NCBI GenBank assembly: GCA_964396245.1
Contig: CAYNEO010000012.1
Location: 1-64,000 of the forward strand
Reading direction: 5' to 3'
From: CAYNEO01 sp964396245
GTDB taxonomy: Bacteria > Zixibacteria > MSB-5A5 > GN15 > FEB-12
DNA length: 64,000 nucleotides
The position numbers and the translations under genes are program-made. This document shows, piece after piece, positions 1-8,622 of the stretch. The notes beneath the pieces were generated by a model. The model saw only the letters and a list, made by a program, of their open reading frames with translations, ran no database searches and had not been told where the DNA came from. The number at the start of each line of letters is the position of its first letter. Within the stretch, counting starts at the first letter, position 1.

Positions 1-99
1 CGGTTTTGATACAATGCGGCCACTCCGCGGTCGGAACAGCCTCGCGTTTGACACTCTCTGTGGTACAATGAGTTACGCTCAAGTCGGCCAACTTTCGAC

Positions 100-128
100 T
101 TGACAATTCCACCGTGATTCCTCATTTT
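100..128 (+). promoter_or_regulatory. possible sigma-70 promoter for the NarL-type regulator
   Basis: A perfect -35 hexamer TTGACA (100-105) is followed after 17 bases by CATTTT (123-128), which matches the -10 consensus at only three of six positions. The start codon lies about 40 bases downstream. A second TTGACA at 48-53 has TACAAT only 10 bases away, too close to be a normal promoter pair. Confidence 0.3.
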
Positions 129-169
129 TTTGGTGAGAGTCCGTAATTCCCTTTGGGAGAAAAGCATCC

Positions 170-859
170 GTGCAAAAGATCAGAGTATTGCTGGTAGAAG
201 ATAATCGCCTCTTGCGCGAAGGTATTACCGCCATGCTGAACGACCAGCCCGATATACGGGCCGTGTCGGCCACGGGCAATGGTGATGCTCTCGAGAAGGC
301 ACGGAAAGTCAAGCCGCAGGTGGTGCTCCTTGATATGGGGCTGAGGACCCAGAACAGCTTGCGAATTGCGAAGCTTGTCAAGAAAGAATACCCGAAAGCC
401 GAGATCGTCGTGATGGATCTGATGCCGGCGCCCGCCGAAGTGGTGGAGTTTGTCAAGGCGGGCGTGTCCGGTTTCATCCTCAAGGATGCAACAATCGACG
501 ACTTCCTGGAAACGATCCGGTCGGTTGCGCAGGGGAAGAAGGTCCTGCCGCCGCCTCTGGCGGGATCGCTGTTCACGCACATTGTGGAATATGCCGTGCA
601 CAGCGGGAAAGCGGACCGCCTGATGAAAGCGGTCAAGTTGACCAAACGCGAACACGAAGTAGTGGATCTCATAGCGAGAGGCTTGAGTAATAAGGAAATT
701 GCCGGGGAACTCAACATAGCACTTCACACGGTCAAGAGCCACGTCCACAATACACTGGAGAAACTGGCTCTTCACTCCCGTCTGCAATTAGCGAGTTTTG
801 CCCTTACCGAGGGAATGGTGAGGACATCAACGGACAAGCGCTCCAGGAAACGACGGTAG
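170..859 (+). CDS. NarL/FixJ-type response regulator with atypical receiver
   Basis: A 229-residue protein with an N-terminal receiver (about 1-120) and a C-terminal LuxR-type helix-turn-helix (about 150-215, LTKREHEVVDLIARGLSNKE, then HTVKSHVHN). The acidic pair E10/D11, the phosphoacceptor D55 and the lysine of FILKDA are present. The conserved Ser/Thr that ends strand beta-4, which couples phosphorylation to output, is replaced by Asp (VVMDLMP, D83). The receiver may therefore be locked or respond differently. The start is GTG at 170 with GGGAGAAAAG just upstream. No kinase lies next to it, so its partner is unknown. As a NarL-type protein it should bind DNA as a dimer. Confidence 0.88.
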   Translation: MQKIRVLLVEDNRLLREGITAMLNDQPDIRAVSATGNGDALEKARKVKPQVVLLDMGLRTQNSLRIAKLVKKEYPKAEIVVMDLMPAPAEVVEFVKAGVSGFILKDATIDDFLETIRSVAQGKKVLPPPLAGSLFTHIVEYAVHSGKADRLMKAVKLTKREHEVVDLIARGLSNKEIAGELNIALHTVKSHVHNTLEKLALHSRLQLASFALTEGMVRTSTDKRSRKRR

Positions 860-1153
860 CATCTCAATCTTAGGGACTAGTCCTCTTTTCAATCTTTCGG
901 CCCATTGACGGATGGCTTGATCCCCGGTATTCTGAAGGAGTATTGGTGAATTGGGCCCGGGCAGCAGGTAATCATCCGGGAAAAGGCTGTGGTCAGTTCG
1001 AGCAACCCCAGTCCAGTCACTCGTTCTTGAGACAAAGAACAACCGTACCACGCAGCTGAGAATATGGGGGTAGGTCTGTATAACGATAGACCGGATCTTA
1101 GATGGTATCACTTAAACCGCCCGGCCCCAGGACGGGTAACTCGGGAGTCGAAT

Positions 1154-1759
1154 ATGGAAATGATCAAGTCGGCTCAACGCGAGAGATTTGAGGAAGAGAC
1201 TTTCCCTCATCTCAAGAGCCTCTGGCGAACCGCCCAGTGGCTTACCATGCGACGAAGCCGTGCCGAGGCTCTCCTGTTAAAAACGATAACACAGGCCTAC
1301 CGTACCTGGTATGATTCGCGGGAGACGGTCGGCACTAAAGCGCGACTGTTCCGTATCTTGAACAACGAACTGCTCGAGTGTAATACCGATAATCATCAGC
1401 CTCACTGGCTGCACCTAGAACCAATCAAGTCCGGTCCGCTTGATACTGAAAGCGATACCCCACAACCGGCGTCGTCGATTGCGCGAACCGATTTGCTGCA
1501 GTTGGCCGGCGTTTCGCATGTTTCAGTCAAGCAAGTAGCTTCTCGCCTGAGAGTGCAGTCCCGGCTGATTTTGATTCTCGCGTTGCGTGAACGGTTTTCT
1601 TACGCCGAGATCGCGTATATCACCGGTCTGTCGAACGACTCGATCAGATCGATTCTTTCGCAGGCTCGAAGATTGATTCCACGTTATCTCGTGCAACATA
1701 CGGTCTGGTTCACTGCCGCTGGTGAAGGGCGCCTGCCGAACCGTTGGCCGCGGGCGTGA
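1154..1759 (+). CDS. ECF-type RNA polymerase sigma factor
   Basis: About 201 residues from ATG 1154, chosen because CGGGAG precedes it; an open frame reaches back to 1064. The N-terminal half resembles sigma region 2 (KSLWRTAQWLTMRRSRAEALL, then NNELL). The C-terminal half resembles region 4 (LALRERFSYAEIAYITGLS, then SIRSILSQARRLI), a helix-turn-helix for the -35 element. The middle, about 95-130, is a low-similarity linker. No anti-sigma factor follows. Instead the radical SAM gene starts 12 bases downstream, so the two are almost certainly co-transcribed and may share a pathway. Divergence in region 2 makes the exact ECF group unclear. Confidence 0.75.
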   Translation: MEMIKSAQRERFEEETFPHLKSLWRTAQWLTMRRSRAEALLLKTITQAYRTWYDSRETVGTKARLFRILNNELLECNTDNHQPHWLHLEPIKSGPLDTESDTPQPASSIARTDLLQLAGVSHVSVKQVASRLRVQSRLILILALRERFSYAEIAYITGLSNDSIRSILSQARRLIPRYLVQHTVWFTAAGEGRLPNRWPRA

Positions 1760-1771
1760 ACTGACAAGGAG

Positions 1772-3346
1772 ATGAATATGAAACGCAAACTGTCAATCGG
1801 AATTATTGACCTGATAGCGAAAGCCCCCACGAAGTCACTATGGATGCGAACCATGGCCGCCAACTTCGCCAGCATCATGCCACAGGTGGTCGCCGCCTGG
1901 TGCGAGCAGGAGGGACATGACGTCGCCTATATGACTTACACCGGTCGTGAGAATCTCATCGAGGATTTGCCGGCCGAAGTCGACCTGGTGTTTATCAGCT
2001 CCTTTACCGAAGCCGCTCTGCTCGCCTATGCGATGAGCAATGTGTTTCGGTCGCGCGGCGCTGTCACCGCTCTCGGAGGTCCGCACGCCCGATGTTATCC
2101 GCAGGACGCGCAGAAGTATTTCGACTACGTTATCGGACTCACTGACAGAAACCTGATTCGAGACGTGCTTGCTGACTGCACCCGTCATCGACCACTCGGT
2201 CTCCACCTTTCTTCCCAGCGGCATCCGACTGAATTCCCCGGAGTCGGTCAACGATGGAAGTTTATCGAGCCCACCTTGAAAAAAGCGCCGTTTCTCAAGA
2301 TAGTTTCGATGATGAGCAGTCTGGGTTGTCCCTATACATGCGGTTTCTGTATCGATTCGTCGGTGCCGTACCAGATGCTGGATGTCGACGCGACCAAAGA
2401 AGATCTCCGTTTTCTACTCGGCAAGATGAAACACCCCCGGGTGGCGTGGCACGATCCCAATTTCGGAGTCCGTTTCGATCAATGCATGGCGGCCATCGAG
2501 GAGGTGGTGCCGCCCGGGCGAATAGACTTTTTTGCTGAATCAACGCTCTCGCTGCTTTCCGAATCGAGACTGAAGCGGCTCAAACGCAACGGCTTCCGGG
2601 CCCTACTGCCGGGCATCGAGTCATGGTATGACATGGGAAAGAAATCGAGAACAGCCACGGTAACCGGCATGGAGAAGGTCAGGGCAATCGCCGACCAGAT
2701 TAATATGATTCTCCGGTACATCCCCTACGTGCAGACCAACCATATCTTCGGTCTCGATGGCGATGAAGGACCGGGACCGTTCGAATTTACCAAGCGCTTC
2801 CTGGATCTCGCCCCGGGCGCTTTCCCGGCGTACTCCATGCTCTCCGCATTTGGGCAGGCTGCGCCCCAAAACCTCGAATTCCAGCGCGACGGCCGGGTCA
2901 TTCCCTTCCCGTTCCATTTCCTCAGCAACATCCAGATGAACATCAGGCCCAAAAACTACTCGTGGCCGCAGTTCTACGACTATCTCATAGATATGGTCAC
3001 GTACTCGTATTCTTCTCGGTTGGCCCTTCGGCGCTACCTAACCAATCGGAGAGGGTTCCCGACTTGGTTGAATGTCATACGTACGTTTTCATCGGAGCGT
3101 CTTAACCGCACCCCTTACTACGTAGAGATACGGAAGCGCCTTGAGACTGACCGTCCCCTGCGGCAGTTCTATGAGCAGGAGACCCATGAGATCCCGCGGT
3201 TTTTCGTTGAGAAAATCCGGCAGGATTTGGGGCAGTTCTGGGAATTTCTGCCGGACGGCGCCCTGTATCATGACCCCAACGCGTATCTGTTCTCACAGCA
3301 GAAAGTTGAATCTTGCGATACTGCTGCCGATTCGGACGTTGCCTGA
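1772..3346 (+). CDS. cobalamin-binding-type radical SAM protein
   Basis: A 524-residue protein. Residues about 5-140 look like a B12-binding-type Rossmann domain (EGHDVAYMTYTG, DLVFISSFTEAALLAYA, ALGGPHARCYP). Residues about 175-420 are a radical SAM barrel with the CX3CX2C cluster motif CPYTCGFC (C186, C190, C193). The DxHxxG motif of true B12 ligation is not seen, so cobalamin may be absent or bound base-on. The C-terminal 100 residues are family-specific. ATG 1772 follows AAGGAG closely. Proteins of this class methylate or rearrange unactivated carbons, often in lipid or natural-product pathways; the substrate cannot be told here. The upstream neighbour is an ECF sigma gene. Confidence 0.82.
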   Translation: MNMKRKLSIGIIDLIAKAPTKSLWMRTMAANFASIMPQVVAAWCEQEGHDVAYMTYTGRENLIEDLPAEVDLVFISSFTEAALLAYAMSNVFRSRGAVTALGGPHARCYPQDAQKYFDYVIGLTDRNLIRDVLADCTRHRPLGLHLSSQRHPTEFPGVGQRWKFIEPTLKKAPFLKIVSMMSSLGCPYTCGFCIDSSVPYQMLDVDATKEDLRFLLGKMKHPRVAWHDPNFGVRFDQCMAAIEEVVPPGRIDFFAESTLSLLSESRLKRLKRNGFRALLPGIESWYDMGKKSRTATVTGMEKVRAIADQINMILRYIPYVQTNHIFGLDGDEGPGPFEFTKRFLDLAPGAFPAYSMLSAFGQAAPQNLEFQRDGRVIPFPFHFLSNIQMNIRPKNYSWPQFYDYLIDMVTYSYSSRLALRRYLTNRRGFPTWLNVIRTFSSERLNRTPYYVEIRKRLETDRPLRQFYEQETHEIPRFFVEKIRQDLGQFWEFLPDGALYHDPNAYLFSQQKVESCDTAADSDVA

Positions 3347-3406
3347 TGAGCCCGGACCTCGGCACGTCGCGAAGGCAACGGGATCAATATCCCCAATATA
3401 AGAAAA

Positions 3407-3430
3407 AGAGACCGGCTGAGGCCGGTCTCT
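3407..3430 (-). terminator. intrinsic terminator of the RRM gene
   Basis: A perfect 10-bp stem (AGAGACCGGC / GCCGGTCTCT) with a TGAG loop. Read on the minus strand it is followed by TTTTTC, the U-tract expected for the RRM gene that ends at 3481. It also lies 61 bases after the radical SAM stop and could stop that transcript too, though no U-tract exists on that side. Confidence 0.8.
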
Positions 3431-3480
3431 CTTGAAAATCATTCCCGCGCCAGGGTTGACGCGAGTCTTTTTCGTAATTC

Positions 3481-3771
3481 TCAGTAGACTTTACGGTAGC
3501 CGTTGCTGCCGCTGCGGTTACCACTCTGGGCGCGCGGTTTTGCCTCGTTGACATTCAAGTCGCGTCCATTCATGTCCTGGCCGTTGAGGGCGCTGATGGC
3601 AGCAGTTGCCTCTTCCTTCACCGACATCTCCACGAACGCAAAGCCTCTCGACTGTCCGCTGTACTTGTCCGTAATCACGTTGACTGTGGACACTTCACCA
3701 TGAGCCTCGAAGGCCTGGCGTAACTGATCTTCTGTCGTATCAAACGACAAGTTTCCTACGTAGATATTCAA
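3481..3771 (-). CDS. single RRM-domain RNA-binding protein
   Basis: A 96-residue protein that is almost entirely one RNA recognition motif. RNP2 is IYVGNL (residues 3-8) and RNP1 is RGFAFVEM (about 42-49), both with the aromatic residues that stack on RNA bases. The tail (about 80-96) is short, basic and rich in Gly, Ser and Asn. Bacterial RRM proteins of this kind are usually cold- or stress-induced RNA chaperones. The gene stands alone with its own terminator. A long AT-rich upstream region with a perfect palindrome at 3848-3861 may form a regulated leader. Confidence 0.92.
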   Translation of the reverse strand: MNIYVGNLSFDTTEDQLRQAFEAHGEVSTVNVITDKYSGQSRGFAFVEMSVKEEATAAISALNGQDMNGRDLNVNEAKPRAQSGNRSGSNGYRKVY

Positions 3772-4106
3772 TCTACACTCCGTTGTTGCTCATCCCGAAG
3801 TCAGCCGTATTTCAATGCAACAAGCCACTTCAGGATAATTGATATAAGCGCAATATTGCGCGATCACTTCGAGATTAAGCTTTAGCGGAGAGTTGCGGAA
3901 AAAGACAAGACTGCGATAAAGGTCGAACTCTAGTGAATACTAACCTCTCATTATACCGCAGTCCCCCATGGAAACCTAGAATTATTATCGCGAAACGTCG
4001 ATTATTTGCACCAGACCATGTCCCCAATCCGGAGAGATTCTGACAATTTGCTCAATCCACACGGTAAGCTGTTGTACTGGACTGGAATGCGGGGGATGGC
4101 CGGCTG
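3772..4106. other. gene-free region upstream of the RRM gene
   Basis: No coding sequence is supported here. On the minus strand a TATAAT hexamer lies at 3950-3955 with no good -35 partner. If used, it would give the RRM mRNA a leader of about 170 nt, similar in layout to cold-shock genes. A perfect 14-bp palindrome, GCGCAATATTGCGC, sits at 3848-3861. The last 150 bases lie downstream of the ABC permease stop and show no clear terminator. Confidence 0.4.
3848..3861. promoter_or_regulatory. perfect 14-bp palindrome, possible operator or leader hairpin
   Basis: GCGCAATATTGCGC is self-complementary and lies 77 bases upstream of the RRM start codon. It has the size and symmetry of a repressor site, but no regulator gene is adjacent and there is only one copy. 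Confidence 0.35.
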
Positions 4107-5423
4107 TCAATCTCTCAGCGCCCAGCGTACGAGCTCTCGAAGTTGCGGCGGTTTGCCCTGCATGAGAATGGCAATCCGAAAGACCCGCCCGCTTACCCAC
4201 ACTATCGCGATGGCGCAAAGCAGGACTCCCGCCAGACCGACCCACGGCTGCCACGCCGGTATCGGCGTAGGCGTGGCCAACCTGACCAGCATGAGCGTCG
4301 GAGTAAGCGGTGGAATCAACGACAGCCAGGTTGCATAACCGGCAAGCGGAGTCGTGGCAACGGGAATCATCACAAACATGGGCAGCATGACCGGCAGCAT
4401 CGAAGGGAACATCAGGTTCTGCGCGTCCTTGGGATCGGAACAAAGCGCGCCAAGAGTGGACGAGAAAGCTCCGAACATGAACACGGCCAGTATCATGTAA
4501 GCAAAAAACCACGGCAGGACGCCAAGCGGAAGCACGTCCATAAATCCCATGTTGACTGCCGCCAGCAAGGCAACAATCGTGTAGACGACCGACACCGTGA
4601 CCGCAACAGCAACGCCGCCGAGCACCTTACCCATCATCAATTCAAACGGCGTGACCGATCCCAGAAGCACCTCGGCGATTCGCTGTGATTTTTCCTCCAT
4701 CACGGCGTTCAACAGGGGCGATACGCCGAACATGATCATGATAAACATCAAGAGAACAAACGCGGCCGGGATACCTATCGCTTCCAGCTCACTGCTTCGC
4801 TTGGCCCCGGTCACTTCACCTGTAGCAGGATCAACATCGACAAGCCCCAACCGGTCAATATTGATCCACTGCATAGCCTCTGTGGCCACAGAGTCATTCA
4901 CGCCGGCGGCATTCAGCCGGAGTTTCCTCAGGTAGTTGTTCAACGGCGAACTGAGCCAGCCGGGGATCTTGTCCATGGCGGCGTTTTTTGCGTGATAGGC
5001 AATGACACTCCCCGTGGAATCACTCAATGGTTTCAGGACAGACGGACCTATTTCGATAAAGGCATAATAGCGACCCCGACGGACCAGGTCGGATAGGTCG
5101 AGCCGCTGCGCCGACGGGTTTTCCATGTCGGGTGGAACGATCTCGAAAAGATATACCGGCCTGACCTTCTTGCCGGTCGTCGTGTCATACACCATCCGCT
5201 TGTTTCGCTCCTCCGCAAGCTCGATCAGTTTGTCGGCCACGACACCGGTGCGATCGATGATTGCAACCTTTCGATCTGTCGTGTCGGTCCTGTCGCCGAT
5301 CAATCCGATAGCGATAAGACTGCCGCTCATGACTATCGGCATGACCACCAGACCCAGTACGAAGCCTTTGGTGCGGACAGTCATCTTGTATTCCCTGGCG
5401 ATCAGGCGGAGGACTCTACGCAT
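4107..5423 (-). CDS. ABC-2 type export permease (NatB-like)
   Basis: A 438-residue membrane protein. One transmembrane helix near the N-terminus (about 20-42) is followed by a large extracytoplasmic region (about 45-215). Five to six helices follow at about 220-410, with the typical GVSPLLNAVMEEKSQRIAEVLLGS coupling segment at the start of the membrane block. This layout matches NatB/YhaP-type permeases, which export sodium or small molecules with a separate ATPase. The start ATG at 5423 overlaps the end of the ATPase gene by 8 bases, so the pair is translationally coupled. The substrate is not defined by sequence. Confidence 0.85.
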   Translation of the reverse strand: MRRVLRLIAREYKMTVRTKGFVLGLVVMPIVMSGSLIAIGLIGDRTDTTDRKVAIIDRTGVVADKLIELAEERNKRMVYDTTTGKKVRPVYLFEIVPPDMENPSAQRLDLSDLVRRGRYYAFIEIGPSVLKPLSDSTGSVIAYHAKNAAMDKIPGWLSSPLNNYLRKLRLNAAGVNDSVATEAMQWINIDRLGLVDVDPATGEVTGAKRSSELEAIGIPAAFVLLMFIMIMFGVSPLLNAVMEEKSQRIAEVLLGSVTPFELMMGKVLGGVAVAVTVSVVYTIVALLAAVNMGFMDVLPLGVLPWFFAYMILAVFMFGAFSSTLGALCSDPKDAQNLMFPSMLPVMLPMFVMIPVATTPLAGYATWLSLIPPLTPTLMLVRLATPTPIPAWQPWVGLAGVLLCAIAIVWVSGRVFRIAILMQGKPPQLRELVRWALRD

Positions 5424-6327
5424 GATGCACCTCCTCTACTGTCGGATGGGCAATACGGACGAAAATGTCGTGCAGCGAGGGGCGCGCTATTTCGAAACGA
5501 TGCACCTTTGTTCGTGACATAACCGCCGACACGACCTCCTGTGGATCGACACCGTCGGCTATCTGCAATTCCTGAAGATTGCCATAATCACGAATATGCG
5601 TGACACCTTTCACATCGCTGAGAACTCCCTTCCCCCCGTCGCAACTGATGCGCACGGAATCCTGCCCGTAGCTGTCCTGAATGGAACTCAGGGTTCCGTC
5701 AAGCACCTTTCTCCCCTGGTAAATCATGAAAATGTAATCGCACATCGTCTCGGCGACATTCATATCGTGGGTACTGAAAATGACCGTTGTCCCCGCCGCC
5801 TTGAGTTCCAGCACAATTTCGCGAAGCGTATCCAGATTGACCGGGTCCAGGCCGCTGAAAGGCTCGTCGAGAATCAGTAACTCCGGTTTCGCAGCGATAG
5901 CCGCGATAAATTGCGCCTTCTGGCTCATTCCCTTGCTGAGTGCTTCCACTTTCTGATCGGCCCATTTCGCCAAATCCAGACGTTCCAGCCACGAGTCCAC
6001 TTCTTTGCTCACCGACCGGCCCATCTTCAGCCCGCCGTAAAACTGAAGGACATCACGCACCTTCATCTTTCGGTAGAGCCCGCGCTCCTCGGGCAAATAA
6101 CCGATTCGACGGCTGCGGGCGCCGTGAAGTTCCTTGCCGAATACCTGAATCGCCCCCCGGTCCGGATAGAGAATCCCGACAATCATACGCATGGTCGTGG
6201 TCTTGCCGGAACCATTGGGCCCGATGAACCCGTAGATACACCCTTCCGGCACGGACAGATTGAGGCTGTCCACGGCCGTATGGCCGTTGAATGTCTTGGT
6301 GACATCTTCTATGTGCACTGTATTCAT
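5416..6327 (-). CDS. ABC transporter ATP-binding protein (NatA-like)
   Basis: About 303 residues from ATG 6327 (MNTVHIEDV); an upstream in-frame codon at 6348 is less likely. Walker A is GPNGSGKTTT, the signature region is LSKGMSQKAQF (a variant of LSGGQ), Walker B is LLILDEPFSGLDP, and the H-loop is FSTHDM. The C-terminal 80 residues fit the extra domain (DUF4162) typical of NatA-like exporters. It powers the permease encoded directly downstream at 4107-5423. Confidence 0.92.
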   Translation of the reverse strand: MNTVHIEDVTKTFNGHTAVDSLNLSVPEGCIYGFIGPNGSGKTTTMRMIVGILYPDRGAIQVFGKELHGARSRRIGYLPEERGLYRKMKVRDVLQFYGGLKMGRSVSKEVDSWLERLDLAKWADQKVEALSKGMSQKAQFIAAIAAKPELLILDEPFSGLDPVNLDTLREIVLELKAAGTTVIFSTHDMNVAETMCDYIFMIYQGRKVLDGTLSSIQDSYGQDSVRISCDGGKGVLSDVKGVTHIRDYGNLQELQIADGVDPQEVVSAVMSRTKVHRFEIARPSLHDIFVRIAHPTVEEVHHA

Positions 6328-6589
6328 GAACACCCTCGCACTGAGCACTGAACGGTAAAGTATACGCGCCGACTCCGGGAACGAAGTACACTTTGTGCAG
6401 CCCTGTCCTGCGCTTCAGAACTCCCGCAAGACAAGCCCGGGTATCTAAGATACTCTGAGCCGGCTCGAATATTCAAGAGATAAATATGCAGACCGGCGGT
6501 ACTCGGGGGAGCCCCGGTAGAATATTTGAATCATGGATAAACATGTCACGTATAACCGGTACACACAGGCCTGTGAAGGAGGGTATTCC

Positions 6590-7318
6590 ATGAAGACATT
6601 GTTCAAGAGCACGGCGGTCTTAGTTTCAATGCTTGTTCTCGGTGCGACAGCATCGGCCGGCGATCCTAAAGAAAAACGGTCGGAGCAGCCGACGGTGGAG
6701 AGTGTCTTGAGCCGGTATATCGAGGCATTAGGAGGCCGGCAGGCACTCGAAGGCCAGACGGCCCGAAAATATACCGGAACGCAGATCACCGACCTGACTT
6801 CGAAAGAACATCCAATCTACCAGTCATTGTATATGGAGGCTTACGCTAAGGCTCCGATGAGCTATACGGTGCAGGTTTGGTCGGACGACGGCGGTTATCG
6901 GGAAGGATATGACGGCACAACCGGCTGGGTGAAAGACAAATGCGGGGTCAGGACCAATAACGAAATCGGGCGAAGCAAGCAGGCGTTTCTGCTGAATCCG
7001 CACGGGCCACTCCATATCGAGAGTTATTTTCCCGGACTGTCGTTTGCCGGGGAGTCGACTATCGACGGCGAGAAAGTCTATGCCCTGCAGCCGGAATCAC
7101 GTCCGCCGGAGCACTACACATTGTACTTCAGCGCCGAAACCGGCCTGCTGGTCAGGATTGGCTATTACTGGTCGATCGATGATTATCGCGAGGTCGATGG
7201 TGTGCTGGTGCCTCATAAAATAACGGCAAGTCGCAAGGGCGGCTCGGTCGTTTACGAGCTGGCAACGGTGAGTTCTGATTTATCTCCGGCAGATTCACTG
7301 TTCACGATGCCTGAATGA
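6590..7318 (+). CDS. secreted LolA/LppX-fold-like protein of unknown role
   Basis: About 242 residues from ATG 6590, which has a strong AAGGAGG site; the open frame extends back to 6533. A Sec signal peptide covers about 1-23 (ending ATASAG). The mature part starts with SVLSRYIEALGGRQALEG, a motif common in periplasmic proteins annotated as outer-membrane lipoprotein-sorting-like, and continues as alternating beta strands (YEGYDGTTGW, ALQPESRP, YFSAETGLLVRIGY, YREVDGVLVPHKI). This matches a half-barrel that holds lipid or other hydrophobic ligands, but the ligand is unknown. The gene stands alone. Confidence 0.72.
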   Translation: MKTLFKSTAVLVSMLVLGATASAGDPKEKRSEQPTVESVLSRYIEALGGRQALEGQTARKYTGTQITDLTSKEHPIYQSLYMEAYAKAPMSYTVQVWSDDGGYREGYDGTTGWVKDKCGVRTNNEIGRSKQAFLLNPHGPLHIESYFPGLSFAGESTIDGEKVYALQPESRPPEHYTLYFSAETGLLVRIGYYWSIDDYREVDGVLVPHKITASRKGGSVVYELATVSSDLSPADSLFTMPE

Positions 7319-7546
7319 TTCTGTCGATCAGACTGTGAGTTATCGTCTTGCGCCGCAAGCGCTCTGAGGCATTCTGCGCACATATCGCCGGCCGGGGGGA
7401 TTTTCTGCTTTGCATCTCACAGGGGATAGCATCGTAGAGCATATCCTCGACCATCAGGGCACATATACGACCACGAAAAATCTAATCGATATTCGCTGAG
7501 GGAGGAGCGGAATACGCGTGTTACTCGACCCAACAATCTGCCGAGT

Positions 7547-7813
7547 ATGATACTTCTCTCAGTCATCCTGCTCCTTGCATCCTCGGTCGAGGCGCAAGTA
7601 TTTACTCCCGGCGGTAGATACGGTACGGGGGCAAGTTCACGGGTTATGGTGGCGGCCGATCTGGACAACGACGGTGATCTCGGCGCGACATTCAACCAGG
7701 CCGATGAAGACGTGGTGTATATTCACCTCAACGGGAAATCGCAGTGGCGATCGGCGTGTACCTCTACCGGTTCCGGGCAGGAGATTATGTCGAGACGAGG
7801 AAGATGTTGCTGA
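7547..7813 (+). pseudogene. remnant of a secreted FG-GAP/VCBS repeat protein
   Basis: The frame opens with a signal peptide (MILLSVILLLASSVEAQ). After a short linker comes one partial FG-GAP/VCBS-like unit (VMVAADLDNDGDLGATF, then EDVVYIHLNG) with the Asp/Asn-rich calcium loop. The next residues (SQWRSACTSTGSGQ onward) no longer look like the family and the frame stops at 88 residues. Full-length members usually hold many repeats and several hundred residues. I read this as a decayed 5' fragment. A 41-bp imperfect palindrome follows within 25 bases. No clear ribosome site precedes the ATG. Confidence 0.6.
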
Positions 7814-7836
7814 TGAAATAGAAGGATAACCGAATT

Positions 7837-7877
7837 GCGTCAGGCGGTGCCCGCCGAAGGCGGGTGTCACCTGACGC
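7837..7877. repeat. REP-like extragenic palindrome
   Basis: An outer stem (GCGTCAGG / CCTGACGC, 8 bp) and an inner stem (CCCGCC / GGCGGG, 6 bp) are separated by a 5x5 internal mismatch and capped by GAA. The compound-hairpin shape is typical of dispersed extragenic palindromes. Only one copy was noticed in this window. Confidence 0.55.
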
Positions 7878-8008
7878 GATGCTCCAATAAGTATACCCCA
7901 AATACACTTTTTCCTCTCGCACCAGAAATTCCACACGTTATACTTGCATATCACTTTGCCTTCCGGGCAATCCGTCAACAATTCTGTGCAGTGACAGGGA
8001 GAACAACT

Positions 8009-8518
8009 GTGGATGCGAATTTCAAAGAGATTATCTGGCGTCAGTTCGGGGCGTCTATCGACATGCTGGAAAACGCCATACGACACTGCCCGGACGATCT
8101 GTGGAGCAACCGATCGGGACAGCATGAAGTCTGGTACTTGGCATATCACACTCTCTTCTGGCTGGATCTCTATTTATCCGGACCGATCGAAGGTTTCACT
8201 CCCCCGCCTCCCTTCACCCTTGTCGAGCTCGATCCCGCCGGGCTTCTTCCGGATCGCCTCTACTCTAAAGACGAGTTGCTCGCATATCTCGAGCACGGCC
8301 GCAAGAAGTGCCGGGATACAATTAGTGGTCTGACAGATGAGAGCGCCGAAAAACGCTATCGGTTCGGATGGGGCGAGGTTAATATGGTGCAACTGCTGCT
8401 GTACAACATGCGCCATGTCCAGCATCACACGGCGCAGATGAACCTCATTCTGCGCCAGAGTATTGACTCGGCTCCGCGATGGGTCGGGGTTACAAAGAAA
8501 CCGCTCGGTGATCGATAG
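8009..8518 (+). CDS. DinB-family four-helix protein
   Basis: About 169 residues from GTG 8009, preceded by CAGGGAGA; the frame is open back to 7835 but that part is not protein-like. The protein is helical and has the DinB/YfiT metal-site pattern: one His in helix 2 (LAYHTLFWLD, H47) and a His cluster near the end (MRHVQHHTAQMN). DinB-like proteins bind a divalent metal and often act as thiol-dependent S-transferases, but the substrate here is unknown. A strong terminator follows. Confidence 0.8.
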   Translation: MDANFKEIIWRQFGASIDMLENAIRHCPDDLWSNRSGQHEVWYLAYHTLFWLDLYLSGPIEGFTPPPPFTLVELDPAGLLPDRLYSKDELLAYLEHGRKKCRDTISGLTDESAEKRYRFGWGEVNMVQLLLYNMRHVQHHTAQMNLILRQSIDSAPRWVGVTKKPLGDR

Positions 8519-8588
8519 ATCGTCCGGGATAACGGCGGGTTAGGCCATTGTCACCGTAGATCACACACTTCCGGGACTACCAAAAGAG

Positions 8589-8619
8589 AAGCCGGGCGGT
8601 CATCTCAACCGCCCGGCTT
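8589..8619. terminator. bidirectional intrinsic terminator
   Basis: A 12-bp perfect stem (AAGCCGGGCGGT / ACCGCCCGGCTT) with a 7-base loop. TTTATTATT follows on the plus strand, ending the DinB transcript. On the minus strand the stem begins just after the DUF4242 stop codon and leads into a T/C-rich tail, so it probably serves both convergent genes. Confidence 0.85.
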
Positions 8620-8622
8620 TTA

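Noticed and set aside
48..69. TTGACA and TACAAT pair near the window start as a promoter
   Set aside because: The spacer is only 10 bases, too short for sigma-70.
79..787. Long minus-strand frames opposite the first regulator gene (up to 221 codons)
   Set aside because: They lie fully inside the supported response-regulator gene, have no ribosome site or family motif, and are explained by codon bias of the plus strand.
880..889. GGACTAGTCC palindrome followed by TCTTTTC after the first gene as a terminator
   Set aside because: The arms touch without a loop, so a stable hairpin would be only about three base pairs.
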